DNA of 64,000 bases from Thioploca sp. (GCA_012032555.1 JAAUSR010000017.1:1-64000), one strand, 5' to 3'. Shown: positions 36,076-46,957, counted from the first letter of the stretch. Translations and numbers: made by a program. Notes: generated from the letters alone by a model not told the origin.

Positions 36076-36211
36076 CCCTGACCCCGCCTGAATAAGGTGA
36101 GTAAAATTGACACAGCATGAAACGATTTCTTTCCTAGATAGAGAAAACTCGTTTGATGCCTAACGTGAGTCATTAAAATTCATGATAACTTTGATGAATC
36201 GCCATTAAGCT

Positions 36212-36952
36212 ATGACAATCAATTTCCAAGAAATAAGGTCTCTGGCACAACGCGGTGAACTTTATCGCCAACAAGGTCAATATACCCAAGCAATTGATAA
36301 TTTTAATCAGGTGATTGAACACGATCCCCATCATGCTTGGGCATTTGCTCACCGTGGTGTGGTTTATCGGCAAATAAAAAACTATCAACAGGCTTTAGCG
36401 GATTTCAATCAAGCGCTCGGCTTGAAACCAGATTATGCGTGGATTCTTATTCATCGTGCTTATCTATACAGCATGAAAAAACAATATGATCTGGCGCTGC
36501 TTGATTTTGATAACGCCATGCTTATTAACGACAATATTCTGCCATACCCATTGGGTGAACGCAGTTTATTGTTAAGTTATCTTGGACGCTATGCAGAAGC
36601 AGTTGATTGTTGTCTCCAGGGATTGCAAGAAAATGCCAATGATTACATGAGTGCTTATAATCTAGCCGTTGTTAAAACTTATTGGCAGGGATCAGCACCA
36701 TTAGAAATTAATCAAGCACGAGCGCTGTTACAAACTTTGATGGATACCGCCCCCGACCGGGCAGGTATTCTTTATCGCTTAGGCGGTTTAGCCGCACTGG
36801 AAAATCAACTCGATCAAGCCTTATACTATCTTCAACCCGCCCTGACTTTAGCTGAAGAACCACGGGAATTAGTGCATCACGATTTGGCTTGGTGGCGATG
36901 GCGTACTGATCCTCGGTTTCAAGCTGTCATTATGCAGGAGTATGAACATTGA
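36212..36952 (+). CDS. TPR-repeat protein 1
   Basis: A 246-residue cytoplasmic protein made of tetratricopeptide repeats. Units such as AQRGELYRQQGQYTQAIDNF, HHAWAFAHRGVVYRQIKNYQ and YAWILIHRAYLYSMKKQYDL have the alternating small/large pattern of TPR helices with the recurring core A-W-A-x-A-H-R-G. There is no catalytic domain. It overlaps the next TPR gene by four bases (TTGA), so the two are translationally coupled and may form one scaffold. The ATG at 36212 has no strong ribosome-binding site. Confidence 0.85.
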   Translation: MTINFQEIRSLAQRGELYRQQGQYTQAIDNFNQVIEHDPHHAWAFAHRGVVYRQIKNYQQALADFNQALGLKPDYAWILIHRAYLYSMKKQYDLALLDFDNAMLINDNILPYPLGERSLLLSYLGRYAEAVDCCLQGLQENANDYMSAYNLAVVKTYWQGSAPLEINQARALLQTLMDTAPDRAGILYRLGGLAALENQLDQALYYLQPALTLAEEPRELVHHDLAWWRWRTDPRFQAVIMQEYEH

Positions 36953-37833
36953 CCAACGCTAACTTGACCATTACTCAACTTCAGCAAGCTATCATCGCTC
37001 AGCCTGACAATCATCAATTACTCGCACAACTTGGTGAATTATACTGTGTCCAACAGCAATATGAATTAGCACATGATTATTTCAACGAGGCTATTCAACG
37101 TCAGCCAAACTACTATTGGGCAATAGCTCACCGCGGTGAAACTTACCGCTTACAGGGAAATTACTCAATCGCTTTAACGGATTTTAATCAAGCCCTTACC
37201 CAAAAGTCCGACTATGTGTGGGCAATTGCACATCGAGGAATGACGTATCGTCTAATGGGAAAAACCTATTATACACTGGCACTGACCGATTTTAATCAAG
37301 CGATTCAATTAAAGCCAGATTATGCTTGGGCGATTGCTTATCGTTGTCGAATTTATGATTTATTAAGATCTTATCAAGAAGCTTTAGTCGATTTTGATAA
37401 AGCCATTGCACTTGACCAAAATTTATTTGATAATAAGCATAGTGAACGGGGTATGCTACTCAGTTATTGTGGTTGTTATGAGGAAGCGATTGCTGTTTGC
37501 CAACAAGCGTTGCTAGAAAATCCACGCGATCATTTTGCCTTATATAATATTGCGGTGTTCAAAATGCGGTGGCAAGGTTGGTCCTCTGCACAACCAGAAA
37601 TCGAAACAGCCCGAGCAACTTTGCAATCGGCTGTAAATACGCCAGATCGAGGTATCGTTTTATATCGACTGGGTGGATTGGCTGCGTTAGAAGGACATAC
37701 CGAATTAGCGTTACAATTTTTGCAAGCAGCGATTTTACTTGATAATACCGCTATTGACTTCGCTCTCCATGATATAGCTTGGCTAGAATTACGTAGTTAC
37801 CCGCAATTTCAGTCATTAGTCGTTGAGAAGTAG
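36949..37833 (+). CDS. TPR-repeat protein 2
   Basis: A 294-residue paralogue of the preceding protein, starting at a TTG that overlaps its stop codon (CAT TGA). Repeats include YYWAIAHRGETYRLQGNYSI, YVWAIAHRGMTYRLMGKTYY and YAWAIAYRCRIYDLLRSYQE, then a divergent C-terminal part (LFDNKHSERGMLLSYCGCYE). That part also appears in protein 1, so the pair arose by duplication. No signal peptide or enzyme motif. Partner unknown. Confidence 0.85.
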   Translation: MTNANLTITQLQQAIIAQPDNHQLLAQLGELYCVQQQYELAHDYFNEAIQRQPNYYWAIAHRGETYRLQGNYSIALTDFNQALTQKSDYVWAIAHRGMTYRLMGKTYYTLALTDFNQAIQLKPDYAWAIAYRCRIYDLLRSYQEALVDFDKAIALDQNLFDNKHSERGMLLSYCGCYEEAIAVCQQALLENPRDHFALYNIAVFKMRWQGWSSAQPEIETARATLQSAVNTPDRGIVLYRLGGLAALEGHTELALQFLQAAILLDNTAIDFALHDIAWLELRSYPQFQSLVVEK

Positions 37834-37913
37834 TTATTTTTATAGAAATTAGACGGGAGGAAAATTGGAGAAGATAAATACACAAGAACACTAACATTCA
37901 TTGAGGAGATTTT

Positions 37914-38285
37914 ATGAATGAACCAGAAAATTTAAGAATAATAAAGGAACTTGAAAAAGATATTCAAGCAGGTAATCTAGATGGCTTAATGAGTAAGTTA
38001 GCAGAAGATGTGGTGTGGAATATACCCGGTCCGTCTCTCTACCCTTTTGCAGGATGCTACCGTGGTCACGAGCAAATAAAAAATGTGTTTGCTCTGGCAG
38101 CAGCGATTCAGACGGAGTTTATCGAACCCAAGGAATTTATTGCTCAGGGTAATAAAGTCGTGGTACTCGTTGCTACTCGAATCCAATTCAAAACCAACAA
38201 TCGAGTAGTTGAGCTTGAAACCAGTCATATCTTCACACTTCGTGGTGGTAAAGTAACAGAATTCTTAGATTATATGAATATTTAA
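37914..38285 (+). CDS. SnoaL-like/NTF2-fold protein
   Basis: A 123-residue protein of the SnoaL/ketosteroid isomerase-like NTF2 superfamily: a first helix (ENLRIIKELEKDIQAGNLDG), the strand ending LAEDVVWNIPGP, YRGHEQIKNVFALA, and the C-terminal strands VELETSHIFTLRGGKVTEFL. Such small cones bind hydrophobic ligands or act as isomerases; the substrate here cannot be said. GAGGAG precedes the ATG. It lies between TPR genes on the same strand. Confidence 0.85.
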   Translation: MNEPENLRIIKELEKDIQAGNLDGLMSKLAEDVVWNIPGPSLYPFAGCYRGHEQIKNVFALAAAIQTEFIEPKEFIAQGNKVVVLVATRIQFKTNNRVVELETSHIFTLRGGKVTEFLDYMNI

Positions 38286-38380
38286 CGGGTTTCATTCAAA
38301 ATAGATTAAGGAGGTGTAACACAAAGAAATAAGGTGTGGTATGGATATTATCAATGGTTTTAACTTGAGAGAGGATTTTT

Positions 38381-39250
38381 ATGCCTTCAGCTAATACAGC
38401 TTTAGACCACGCTTCACAAGGTGAAATCTATCGGATGATGGGTATCCAAGGTCAAGTACAAGACCCTAAAAAGCCTTTCCTGGATGCCATCAAAGAGTTT
38501 GACCAAGCCATTCAGGCAAATGAGAAGTACGCTTGGGCATATGCTCATCGGGGTGCGGCTTATTTTCAACTGGCTTTATCCGAAAAAACTAATTTTAACC
38601 AGTATAAAAAAGCACTAGATGATTTTGACAAAGCGATTAGCTTAAACGCTGGTTATAGTTGGGCTTATGCGCAGAAAGGTGAAACTCACCGGTGGTTAGG
38701 GATTAAGCATTTTTCTGCTTCCGCCATCAAAGAATTTGAAAGTGCTATCGAAGCTTTCAATAAGGCAATTGAGTTAGCACCCGATTACGCTTGGGCTTAT
38801 GCCCATCGATCGGCAGCACGACGGTTTTTATTCAGAAACAATGGTGGACTAGCTCCTAATTTAATTCAAGATTCCATTCATGATTTGAATAAAGCTATTC
38901 AGATCAATACAAATTATGCTTGGGCATATGCCTATTTAGCTGTATTTCATCGCTTGGAGTCTGCTTCTGACAAAGCCTATGAAGATTTAGAAGAAGCCGC
39001 TCGCCTTTATCCGGATGTATTTTATAATTACATCGAGCCAGAATCGGTTGAACATAAACCTCATGTTCGTCATAAGAAAGGTTTTATGCTGTTCTCAGCA
39101 GAGCAAATTAATCAAGCCCAACAGATACTTGCGCAAAACCCTCGAGAACCCTTTGCTTTGTACCTAGTAACTTTATCAAAGTACTCTCAAGGTGGGTTTG
39201 CTGCTATCAAGGAGGAACTGAACAAGGGACGGGAAATGAAAATCTTCTAG
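38381..39250 (+). CDS. TPR-repeat protein 3
   Basis: A 289-residue TPR protein related to those at 36212 and 36949, with units such as YAWAYAHRGAAYFQLALSEK, YSWAYAQKGETHRWLG and YAWAYAHRSAARRFLFRNN. Here the insertions between the two helices of each repeat are longer. A ribosome-binding site (GAGAGGATTTTT) precedes the ATG at 38381. The gene is followed by the small LigA-like protein gene 76 bases on, so the two may act together. Confidence 0.85.
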   Translation: MPSANTALDHASQGEIYRMMGIQGQVQDPKKPFLDAIKEFDQAIQANEKYAWAYAHRGAAYFQLALSEKTNFNQYKKALDDFDKAISLNAGYSWAYAQKGETHRWLGIKHFSASAIKEFESAIEAFNKAIELAPDYAWAYAHRSAARRFLFRNNGGLAPNLIQDSIHDLNKAIQINTNYAWAYAYLAVFHRLESASDKAYEDLEEAARLYPDVFYNYIEPESVEHKPHVRHKKGFMLFSAEQINQAQQILAQNPREPFALYLVTLSKYSQGGFAAIKEELNKGREMKIF

Positions 39251-39326
39251 TCATTTATTGATGAGATTATCAGTAACGAATGAGTTAAGTTGAATTTTGG
39301 ACCATAACCACCCGGAGGTAGCTATT

Positions 39327-39566
39327 ATGGCTAATTTATTTCACTTTTTAACAGATTTAGCGGTTAATCCCACTAAACAAATGGATTTTATCAGGTATCC
39401 TCATACCGTTATAACGGCATCAGGGCTTTCTCCAATGGAACAAACCATTATTGAGAGTAGAAATCGTCGCCAAATTAGCGCTATTTTTGCTGATAAACGA
39501 GTTCCCATGGCGAATATTTGTGGCGATCCCGGTCCAGATCCTTTACCCGATCCTGATCCAAGCTAA
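39327..39566 (+). CDS. Small LigA-like protein with Asp/Pro tail
   Basis: A 79-residue protein starting at the ATG 39327, which is preceded by the strong site CGGAGG; a frame opening at 39297 would add ten residues. The first 50 residues (LFHFLTDLAVNPTKQM, HTVITASGLSPMEQTIIESR) resemble the small helical LigA-type fold of extradiol dioxygenase alpha subunits. Similar stand-alone domains also occur as leader-like small proteins. The tail is CGDPGPDPLPDPDPS, a low-complexity Asp/Pro string after a single Cys. No enzyme partner is near. It could be a peptide-product precursor, or just a small protein with a disordered tail; the function is unknown. Confidence 0.65.
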   Translation: MANLFHFLTDLAVNPTKQMDFIRYPHTVITASGLSPMEQTIIESRNRRQISAIFADKRVPMANICGDPGPDPLPDPDPS

Positions 39567-40733
<1,167 letters not shown>

Positions 40734-40751
40734 AAAATAACTTATTCTAGT

Positions 40752-40778
40752 GATACAGTGAGTTTACCTTACTGTATC
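40752..40778 (+). terminator. Hairpin after adk
   Basis: GATACAGT and ACTGTATC form an 8-bp stem with an 11-base loop about 20 bases beyond the adk stop, followed by TTATCATTCT. A moderate factor-independent terminator. Confidence 0.45.
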
Positions 40779-40863
40779 TTATCATTCTGAAGTACTGCTC
40801 TCGTCAGCTAGACTAAAATAACGAGACGAGGAGAGTTGTTCTTGTTGTGTCAGGAGAATACGT

Positions 40864-42282
40864 ATGAAAATTTTGGGAACGCTATTCCTGGGTGCTGTCC
40901 TTTTCTTTTACGCAGCCGATCCGCCTTTATTAGAACAAATTAAAAAACAAGGCGAATTGCGGGTGATAACACGTTACGGACCAACCACGTATTATGAAGG
41001 AGAGCATGGTGCGGCTGGATTAGAATATGAACTGGCCAAACGTTTTGCTGAAGAATTAAACGTCAAATTACGTCTTATCGTCGCCGATAATTTTACCGAT
41101 ATTTTACAACAAGTTGCTGATCAACAAGTGCATCTTGCTGCAGCGGGTTTAACAATCTCACCCTCACGAAAAGCCCTCGTCCGTTTTGCACCGCATTATC
41201 AACGAATTAAATCTCAAGTGGTTTATCATCGTGATAGGGCACAGCCTCCTCAAAACTTAGCTGATTGGAATAATAATTATCGTTTACAGGTCATTGCTAG
41301 TGGTAATCAAGTTGATCTCCTTAAGCAGTTAAAATCAAACTATCCCCAATTGCAATGGAGTGAGTCTGCTCTAGAACCCACTGAATTATTAGAACAAATT
41401 TGGGAAAACAAAATTCCCTATGCGCTGGTTGGCTCCAATGAAATTGTGCAAATGCGCCGATTTTACCCAGAATTAGCAATTGGTTTGGAGTTACCGGAAA
41501 CACAACCCATCGCTTGGGCTTTCTCACGTTCTAGCAAAAATGATAGTCTTTATCTTGCCGCCATTCAATTTTTTAATCGGTTGCAACAGTCCGGTGAATT
41601 AGAACAGCTAATAGAACGCTACTATGGTCATCTCGATAATATAGATCAATTTAATCCTATCAATATTCGTTCTTTTCACCAACATATTAAGGAACGGTTA
41701 CCTCACTATCGAAATGATTTTGAAATGATTGCTGCTCGTTATCAGTTAGATTGGCGATTACTAGCCGCTATCGGTTATCAAGAATCGAAATGGGATCCTA
41801 ATGCCACTTCTGTTACTGGAGTTCGTGGTTTGATGATGTTAACCCAATCGACTGCGCGTGAAATGGGTGTGACCGATCGAGAAGACCCCCTGGAAAGTGT
41901 TGAAGGTGCAGCTAAATATTTATTGGCCATTAAAAAACGCCTCTCGAAAACGATTCCCGAACCCGACCGAACATGGTTAGCTTTGGCGGCCTATAATGTT
42001 GGTCCAGAACATTTAAGAGATGCCCGCCGCTTAACTAAACAAGTTGGTGATGATCCGCATTATTGGGTAGATGTTAAAAAGCATTTACCCAAATTAACTC
42101 AACCTCAGTGGTATAAACAAACTAAATATGGCTATGCTCGAGGTTATGAACCAGTTCAGTTTGTCAAAAATGTTCGGCGGTTTTATGATATTTTAGTTCG
42201 TCTTGAAACTGAACCGAAGCCAACAGAAAATCTGCCATTATCACCAAATTTATTGTCAGGCGATTTACCCATATTACAATGA
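40864..42282 (+). CDS. mltF: Membrane-bound lytic murein transglycosylase F
   Basis: A 472-residue peptidoglycan lytic enzyme with two parts. An N-terminal type-3 solute-binding-like domain (about 22-255, with GELRVITRYGPTTYYEG and GLEYELAKRFAEELNVK) may regulate activity on sensing muropeptides. A C-terminal SLT domain (about 285-420) carries catalytic Glu307 in GYQESKWDPNATS, GVRGLMMLTQSTA and AAYNVGPEH. A hydrophobic N-terminal segment (ILGTLFLGAVLFFYA) exports or anchors it. It converges with mutL 46 bases further on. GAG-rich sequence (CAGGAGAATACGT) gives a good ribosome-binding site. Confidence 0.94.
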   Translation: MKILGTLFLGAVLFFYAADPPLLEQIKKQGELRVITRYGPTTYYEGEHGAAGLEYELAKRFAEELNVKLRLIVADNFTDILQQVADQQVHLAAAGLTISPSRKALVRFAPHYQRIKSQVVYHRDRAQPPQNLADWNNNYRLQVIASGNQVDLLKQLKSNYPQLQWSESALEPTELLEQIWENKIPYALVGSNEIVQMRRFYPELAIGLELPETQPIAWAFSRSSKNDSLYLAAIQFFNRLQQSGELEQLIERYYGHLDNIDQFNPINIRSFHQHIKERLPHYRNDFEMIAARYQLDWRLLAAIGYQESKWDPNATSVTGVRGLMMLTQSTAREMGVTDREDPLESVEGAAKYLLAIKKRLSKTIPEPDRTWLALAAYNVGPEHLRDARRLTKQVGDDPHYWVDVKKHLPKLTQPQWYKQTKYGYARGYEPVQFVKNVRRFYDILVRLETEPKPTENLPLSPNLLSGDLPILQ

Positions 42283-42328
42283 TTTATTAAACTCAATGGC
42301 TAAGTTAATGAACCGGATTGATAGATAG

Positions 42329-44221
42329 TTAGCGCCCCCGTAAAAATAAACTATCTAACTCTTTTAGACTCAATTGAACCCAAGTTGGGCGTCCATGATT
42401 ACATTGATTACTCCGCTGAGTGGGTTCCATTTCCCGAAGTAACGCATTCATTTCTGCTAAAGTTAATGAATGATTGGCACGAATAGCGGTGTGACAAGCT
42501 AAAGTGGCTAATAGATCTTGGCTATGATTTTCTAGCCGTGAACTCACCCCAAAACGGGATAAATCCGCTAACACATCTCGTACTAGCACAGCTATATTAG
42601 CATTCGCCAATAATATCGGGACTTGACGTACCAATAAAACTTCTGGTCCAATTCGAGAAATATCAAAACCTAATTGGTTAAATAATTCTAGTTGTTGTTC
42701 AGCTAGATTAGCTTCACGTTCACTAACCGCAACCGTCACCGGTACCAATAACACTTGTGCAGCTAATTTATCGTCTTGCCAAGCTGATTTCATTCGTTCA
42801 TAAGTAATACGTTCATGAGCAGCATGGATATCAACTAAAATTAGTCCAGTCGCATTTTCAGCCAAAATATAACGGCCATGCAATTGAGCTAAAGCATATC
42901 CTAATGGTGGAACCGGAGCAGTCAGTTCTCGTTCCGGATAAATTGATTTATCATCAGTTGTTGATAAGGATTCTGTTAGTGATGATGCTGATAAAGCTTG
43001 ATAAGCCTGCTGGGTTTCTTGGATAACTAATGCTAACGGTGCTGAGGTTGAATAAAACGAAGTGAATGGTAAACTCAAGTTATCCTCGGAATCGCTACTG
43101 CTAGATGCAATGGGTGGATAACTCGCTCTGAGGGACTGTTCTGCTTCGGGCGATTTATTTTTAAACAAAACCTGAACCGAAGTTGGTGATCCCAGTTGAT
43201 TGGGGCAAGTGTTAGCCAGACAATGTTGTAAACTGTTAACTAAAAATCGATACACCGCACTACTTTGAACAAAACGAACTTCATTCTTGGTGGGATGAAC
43301 ATTAACATCGACTTCACTCGGTGCAATTTGGAGATATAATACGTAACCGGGATATCGACTGAGGTGTAAAACATCTTCATAAGCTTGACGAACCGCATGA
43401 TTAAGCAATTTATCGCGAATAATGCGCCCATTAACAAAAAAATACTGCATATCGGGCTGACTACGCGAATAAGTGGGTTGAGTAATCCAACCCGATAATT
43501 GCATTCCCCCGGAGTCAGCCTGCACCGTTAAAATATGGTCAATAAACTCCGGACCACATAACATACCGACACGTTGTAATTTATCCGCTTCTGGTTGAGC
43601 TGTTTTTAAAGCCATTAGGGTTTTATGATTATGAGAGAGTTTAAAACTCACGTCAAAACAACTTAAAGCCAAACGTTTAATCATTTCATGAATATGACCA
43701 AATTCGGTCTTTTCAGTACGGAGGAATCGGCGCCGGGCGGGTGTGTTATAAAATAAATCTCGAACTTCGAGAGTGGTACCCATGGGATGTGCAATGGGTT
43801 CTGGTATAGTCGGTTGCTCTCGTCCATCTAAATGAATACTGTATCCCATTTCCTGGTTGTAAAATCGAGAATTCAAGGTTAATCGAGAAACAGCGGCAAT
43901 ACTCGCCAAGGCTTCACCACGAAACCCTAAACTATTTAACTGTTCTAAATCTTCCAAGCAAGCAATTTTATTAGTCGCATAACGACTTAAAGCGAGCAAT
44001 AATTCCTCTTTGCGAATACCTACACCATTATCTCGTATCCGAATTAAAGCCATGCCACCTTGTTCAATTTCAACTTCAATCTGCGTTGCCTGCGCATCTA
44101 AGCTATTCTCCAATAATTCCTTCACCACCGAGGCGGGACGTTCCACCACTTCGCCAGCGGCAATTTGATTGGCTACCAATGAAGGTAATCGGCGAATTGC
44201 CGGAATATCTTGATTAATCAT
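42329..44221 (-). CDS. mutL: DNA mismatch repair protein MutL
   Basis: A 630-residue GHKL ATPase that couples MutS recognition to repair. The N-terminal ATPase motifs are complete: VVKELLENSLDAQAT, IRIRDNGVGI, ATNKIACLEDL, LGFRGEALASIAAVS and GTTLEVRDLFYNTPARR. A non-conserved linker (about 340-440, Ser/Thr-rich) leads to the C-terminal dimerisation domain (LHGRYILAENATGLILVD, then CHTAIRANHSLTLAEM and CNHGRPTW). The C-terminal DQHA-type metal-binding motif reads DIHAAHERITYERM, so endonuclease ability is not obvious. The gene is monocistronic. Confidence 0.96.
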   Translation of the reverse strand: MINQDIPAIRRLPSLVANQIAAGEVVERPASVVKELLENSLDAQATQIEVEIEQGGMALIRIRDNGVGIRKEELLLALSRYATNKIACLEDLEQLNSLGFRGEALASIAAVSRLTLNSRFYNQEMGYSIHLDGREQPTIPEPIAHPMGTTLEVRDLFYNTPARRRFLRTEKTEFGHIHEMIKRLALSCFDVSFKLSHNHKTLMALKTAQPEADKLQRVGMLCGPEFIDHILTVQADSGGMQLSGWITQPTYSRSQPDMQYFFVNGRIIRDKLLNHAVRQAYEDVLHLSRYPGYVLYLQIAPSEVDVNVHPTKNEVRFVQSSAVYRFLVNSLQHCLANTCPNQLGSPTSVQVLFKNKSPEAEQSLRASYPPIASSSSDSEDNLSLPFTSFYSTSAPLALVIQETQQAYQALSASSLTESLSTTDDKSIYPERELTAPVPPLGYALAQLHGRYILAENATGLILVDIHAAHERITYERMKSAWQDDKLAAQVLLVPVTVAVSEREANLAEQQLELFNQLGFDISRIGPEVLLVRQVPILLANANIAVLVRDVLADLSRFGVSSRLENHSQDLLATLACHTAIRANHSLTLAEMNALLREMEPTQRSNQCNHGRPTWVQLSLKELDSLFLRGR

Positions 44222-44520
44222 TTTAATGACCCTGGCCGATTTTTCTAAGTTAATTCCTGACTGGTATTTATACTCTTTTATAAAATTCTACTCAATAAAA
44301 AATTAACCTCAATTTTAGGTGACCTTGAAAAAACTGACTGGGACGCTACAATGTTTTTCTCATCGTTCAAGCATCATTCGTTTCTTGCCGAAACACATTC
44401 TAAGACCAGAAAATATAGGGTAAAGAAAGGCAGTGATTTTTTGAGCGAGTGATGCTACATAGCTTGACTTAATGATTAAGGCAAGATGTCTATTGAATTG
44501 ATAACTGGGAAAAAATCAAG

Positions 44521-44808
44521 ATGAATTGTTACCGTTGGGAAGGGGAAAATTTGATTTTATTAGTCCATATCCAACCCCGAGCGAGTCAGACTAGTATTGT
44601 GGGTATTCATCAGGATCGACTTAAAATTAAAATCACGGCGGCGCCAGTGGATGGTCAAGCCAATGCAGAAGTTTATAAGTTACTCGCGAAACTATTTGGC
44701 GTGGCTAAATCACGAATTGTGTTATTAAGTGGTCAAACAAGTCGTGACAAAAGTTTTCGGATTCCATCACCACCCAAATTACCCGAGTTTATTTCTCCAC
44801 CTCCATAA
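44521..44808 (+). CDS. yggU: DUF167/YggU family protein
   Basis: A 95-residue small alpha/beta protein of the conserved YggU family: LLVHIQPRASQTSIVGIHQD, LKIKITAAPVDGQANAEVYK, LLAKLFGVAKSRIVLLSGQT and SRDKSFRI. The molecular function of the family is not established. It ends 14 bases before the convergent purD gene. The ATG follows AAAAAATCAAG without a good ribosome-binding site. Confidence 0.92.
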   Translation: MNCYRWEGENLILLVHIQPRASQTSIVGIHQDRLKIKITAAPVDGQANAEVYKLLAKLFGVAKSRIVLLSGQTSRDKSFRIPSPPKLPEFISPPP

Positions 44809-44822
44809 TAAGCGGTCTTGGA

Positions 44823-46094
44823 TTATAAGGCACGATATCCAATATCAGTGCGATAATACATGCCTTCCCAGTGAATGGCGTTGACTAAGCGATAAGCTTG
44901 AGTTTGCGCTTCGCGCACGGTCTCACCTAGAGCACAAGCACAAAGTACTCGCCCACCGGCGGTGAGAATTTGCCCGGCTTTTTCCACAGTACCGGCATGA
45001 AAGATTTTACCGGCTAAGGTATTTGCTGCTGGTAATCCTTGAATAGTAGCGCCCTGAGTATAATTATTAGGATAGCCGCTAGCGGCTAACACCACGCCTA
45101 ATGCCGCACGTTCATCCCACCGAATTTTCACTTCATGTAAACGTTTATCTAAAGCCGCCAAACAGAGTTCTACTAAGTCAGATTGTAATCGCAGCATAAT
45201 GGGCTGAGTTTCTGGATCACCTAAGCGACAATTATATTCTAACACTTTCGGATTACCTTGCTTATCAATCATTAAACCGGCATAAAGAAACCCCGTATAA
45301 GGGTAACCATCGGCTGCCATGCCCTGTACGGTGGGTTCAATAATTTCTGCCATAATTCGGGTATGGAGGGCCGGTGTAATCACCGCTGCGGGTGAATAAG
45401 CGCCTAGACCACCAGTGTTAGGACCTTTATCGCCATCATCACGCGCTTTATGATCTTGAGAAGTCGCCAGCGGTAGAATATGTTCTCCATCGACCATACA
45501 GATAAAACTAGCTTCTTCACCCACTAAATATTCTTCAATAACTACACATTGTCCAGCTTTACCAAACAACTGATTTTCCAACATATCTTGCACCGCTGCT
45601 ACAGCTTGGTCGATTGTAAATGCCACGACAACACCTTTACCAGCGGCTAACCCATCGGCTTTGATGACAATAGGGGTACCTTGGTGATGAATATAAGTAA
45701 TAGCGGCATCTACTTGAGTAAAGCTAGCATAATGAGCGGTTGGAATACGATGGCGGCTTAAAAAGTTTTTAGCAAAAGTTTTAGAACCTTCTAGTTGTGC
45801 CGCTGCTGACGTTGGTCCAAGACAAGGTAACCCCATTTGCTGAAATCGATCGACAATACCCGCTACTAAAGGTGCTTCCGGTCCGACAATTGTTAAATCA
45901 ATCGCTTGCTGCTGAGCAAAATTGACTAGCGTACTCAGATCATCTGTGGGAATAGCAATATTCTGCGTATTATTTTCCAGTGCCGTACCGGCATTACCTG
46001 GTGCAACCAAAACAGTCTGTACTGATGCGGATTGAGCTACTTTCCAGGCTAAAGCATGTTCACGCCCGCCACTGCCAATAATCAAAATCTTCAT
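44823..46094 (-). CDS. purD: Phosphoribosylamine-glycine ligase
   Basis: The ATP-grasp enzyme of the second step of purine synthesis (GAR synthetase), 423 residues. Landmarks: ILIIGSGGREHALAWKVAQS at the N-terminus, VGPEAPLVAGIVD, SKTFAKNFLSRHRIPTA, the ATP-grasp segment VIKADGLAAGKGVVVA, GEEASFICMVDG, HKARDDGDKGPNTGGLGAYS and EYNCRLGDPETQPIM. All catalytic regions are present. It is a single gene here, without purH. Confidence 0.97.
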   Translation of the reverse strand: MKILIIGSGGREHALAWKVAQSASVQTVLVAPGNAGTALENNTQNIAIPTDDLSTLVNFAQQQAIDLTIVGPEAPLVAGIVDRFQQMGLPCLGPTSAAAQLEGSKTFAKNFLSRHRIPTAHYASFTQVDAAITYIHHQGTPIVIKADGLAAGKGVVVAFTIDQAVAAVQDMLENQLFGKAGQCVVIEEYLVGEEASFICMVDGEHILPLATSQDHKARDDGDKGPNTGGLGAYSPAAVITPALHTRIMAEIIEPTVQGMAADGYPYTGFLYAGLMIDKQGNPKVLEYNCRLGDPETQPIMLRLQSDLVELCLAALDKRLHEVKIRWDERAALGVVLAASGYPNNYTQGATIQGLPAANTLAGKIFHAGTVEKAGQILTAGGRVLCACALGETVREAQTQAYRLVNAIHWEGMYYRTDIGYRAL

Positions 46095-46493
46095 GAATTA
46101 AATAGCCTATTTGTGGATAATTTTAGTTAATAGGAAATCATCAGTATAAAATGATTTTTAGCTCAATAAAACGGTATTATTTAATAGATGCTAACTTGAT
46201 TAGATTGAATTCGAATTGATGGTTCGAACAATTTTTATAACTAGCTGATTTGATGTTGGGGATGTTAGTGTACATAACACGAATTTTCACTATTAAATTC
46301 AGTTCTGGTAGGGTGGGCATTGCCCACCCTACGAAATTCTAAACCGCAGTTTAAATAATATTTTTAATGCGGTGGCCCTGAATACCATAAAACAATAAGT
46401 AAAAATAGTTTATTTTTGTGCTATATTACTTATATCGTTTCAAAGTTAATCAGATGCGATAATACAATTATTTCATAACCTGGAGATGATATT
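46095..46493. other. Intergenic interval with a perfect palindrome
   Basis: No gene was seen. At 46308-46332 GTAGGGTGGGCA and TGCCCACCCTAC form a perfect 12-bp palindrome around one base. The same arm is part of the 198-bp element at 20601-20798, so this is a solo member of that family. Confidence 0.5.
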
Positions 46494-46814
46494 ATGAATA
46501 AGGTGGGATTAAGTTTAAGTATTTTAGGTTTGTGCTGGTTTATCAGTGCAGATGGATGGGCAGGGGAATTTTTCTATAATAGTCCTCTTTGTTGTTTAAC
46601 TAAAAAAGCAACACCAACTAATACAACGACTCAAAACCCTTCCCCAACAATAATAATTCAAGCGCCGGTTCCGGCTTCAGCAACGCAACCGACCACTCCA
46701 ATACCTCAACAATTGCCTAATGCTGCTAATTGTGGCCAAAAAACGACTATCACCGATAGCAATGGCCAAGTCACTACGATTGAAACCACTTGTGATAAAC
46801 GAATCAACTACTAA
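46494..46814 (+). CDS. Small secreted Thr/Pro-rich protein
   Basis: A 106-residue protein with a signal peptide (VGLSLSILGLCWFISADGWA, cleavage near residue 23). A short mature head follows (EFFYNSPLCCLTKK), then a Thr/Pro/Gln-rich linker of about 40 residues. The tail has two cysteines (NCGQKTT and TCDKR) around TITDSNGQVTTIET. CTGGAGATGATATT is a good ribosome-binding site. I do not recognise the family. The head and tail cysteines could pair. Related short proteins may be envelope-attached; nothing shows a function. Confidence 0.65.
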   Translation: MNKVGLSLSILGLCWFISADGWAGEFFYNSPLCCLTKKATPTNTTTQNPSPTIIIQAPVPASATQPTTPIPQQLPNAANCGQKTTITDSNGQVTTIETTCDKRINY

Positions 46815-46957
46815 TGTTAATTAAGGGTTCGTATATTTAACTTTTTGAAAAAAGAGATTTTTTTAATTACGAGTTAAAGTATTCGAGAAAGTTATTTTTC
46901 TGTTAGAGCGGTTGGTCAGTGAGAATACTTTCTAGCTATTAAAAATAGCACGATAAA

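Larger units (their letters stand above)
35614..36211. other. Gene-free interval with a long hairpin and a dispersed repeat
   Basis: No gene was accepted here. It holds the imperfect hairpin at 35721-35782 and a G/C-rich palindrome with the dispersed motif at about 36013-36100. An 81-codon open frame on the minus strand crosses the hairpin and has no protein-like composition. Confidence 0.4.
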
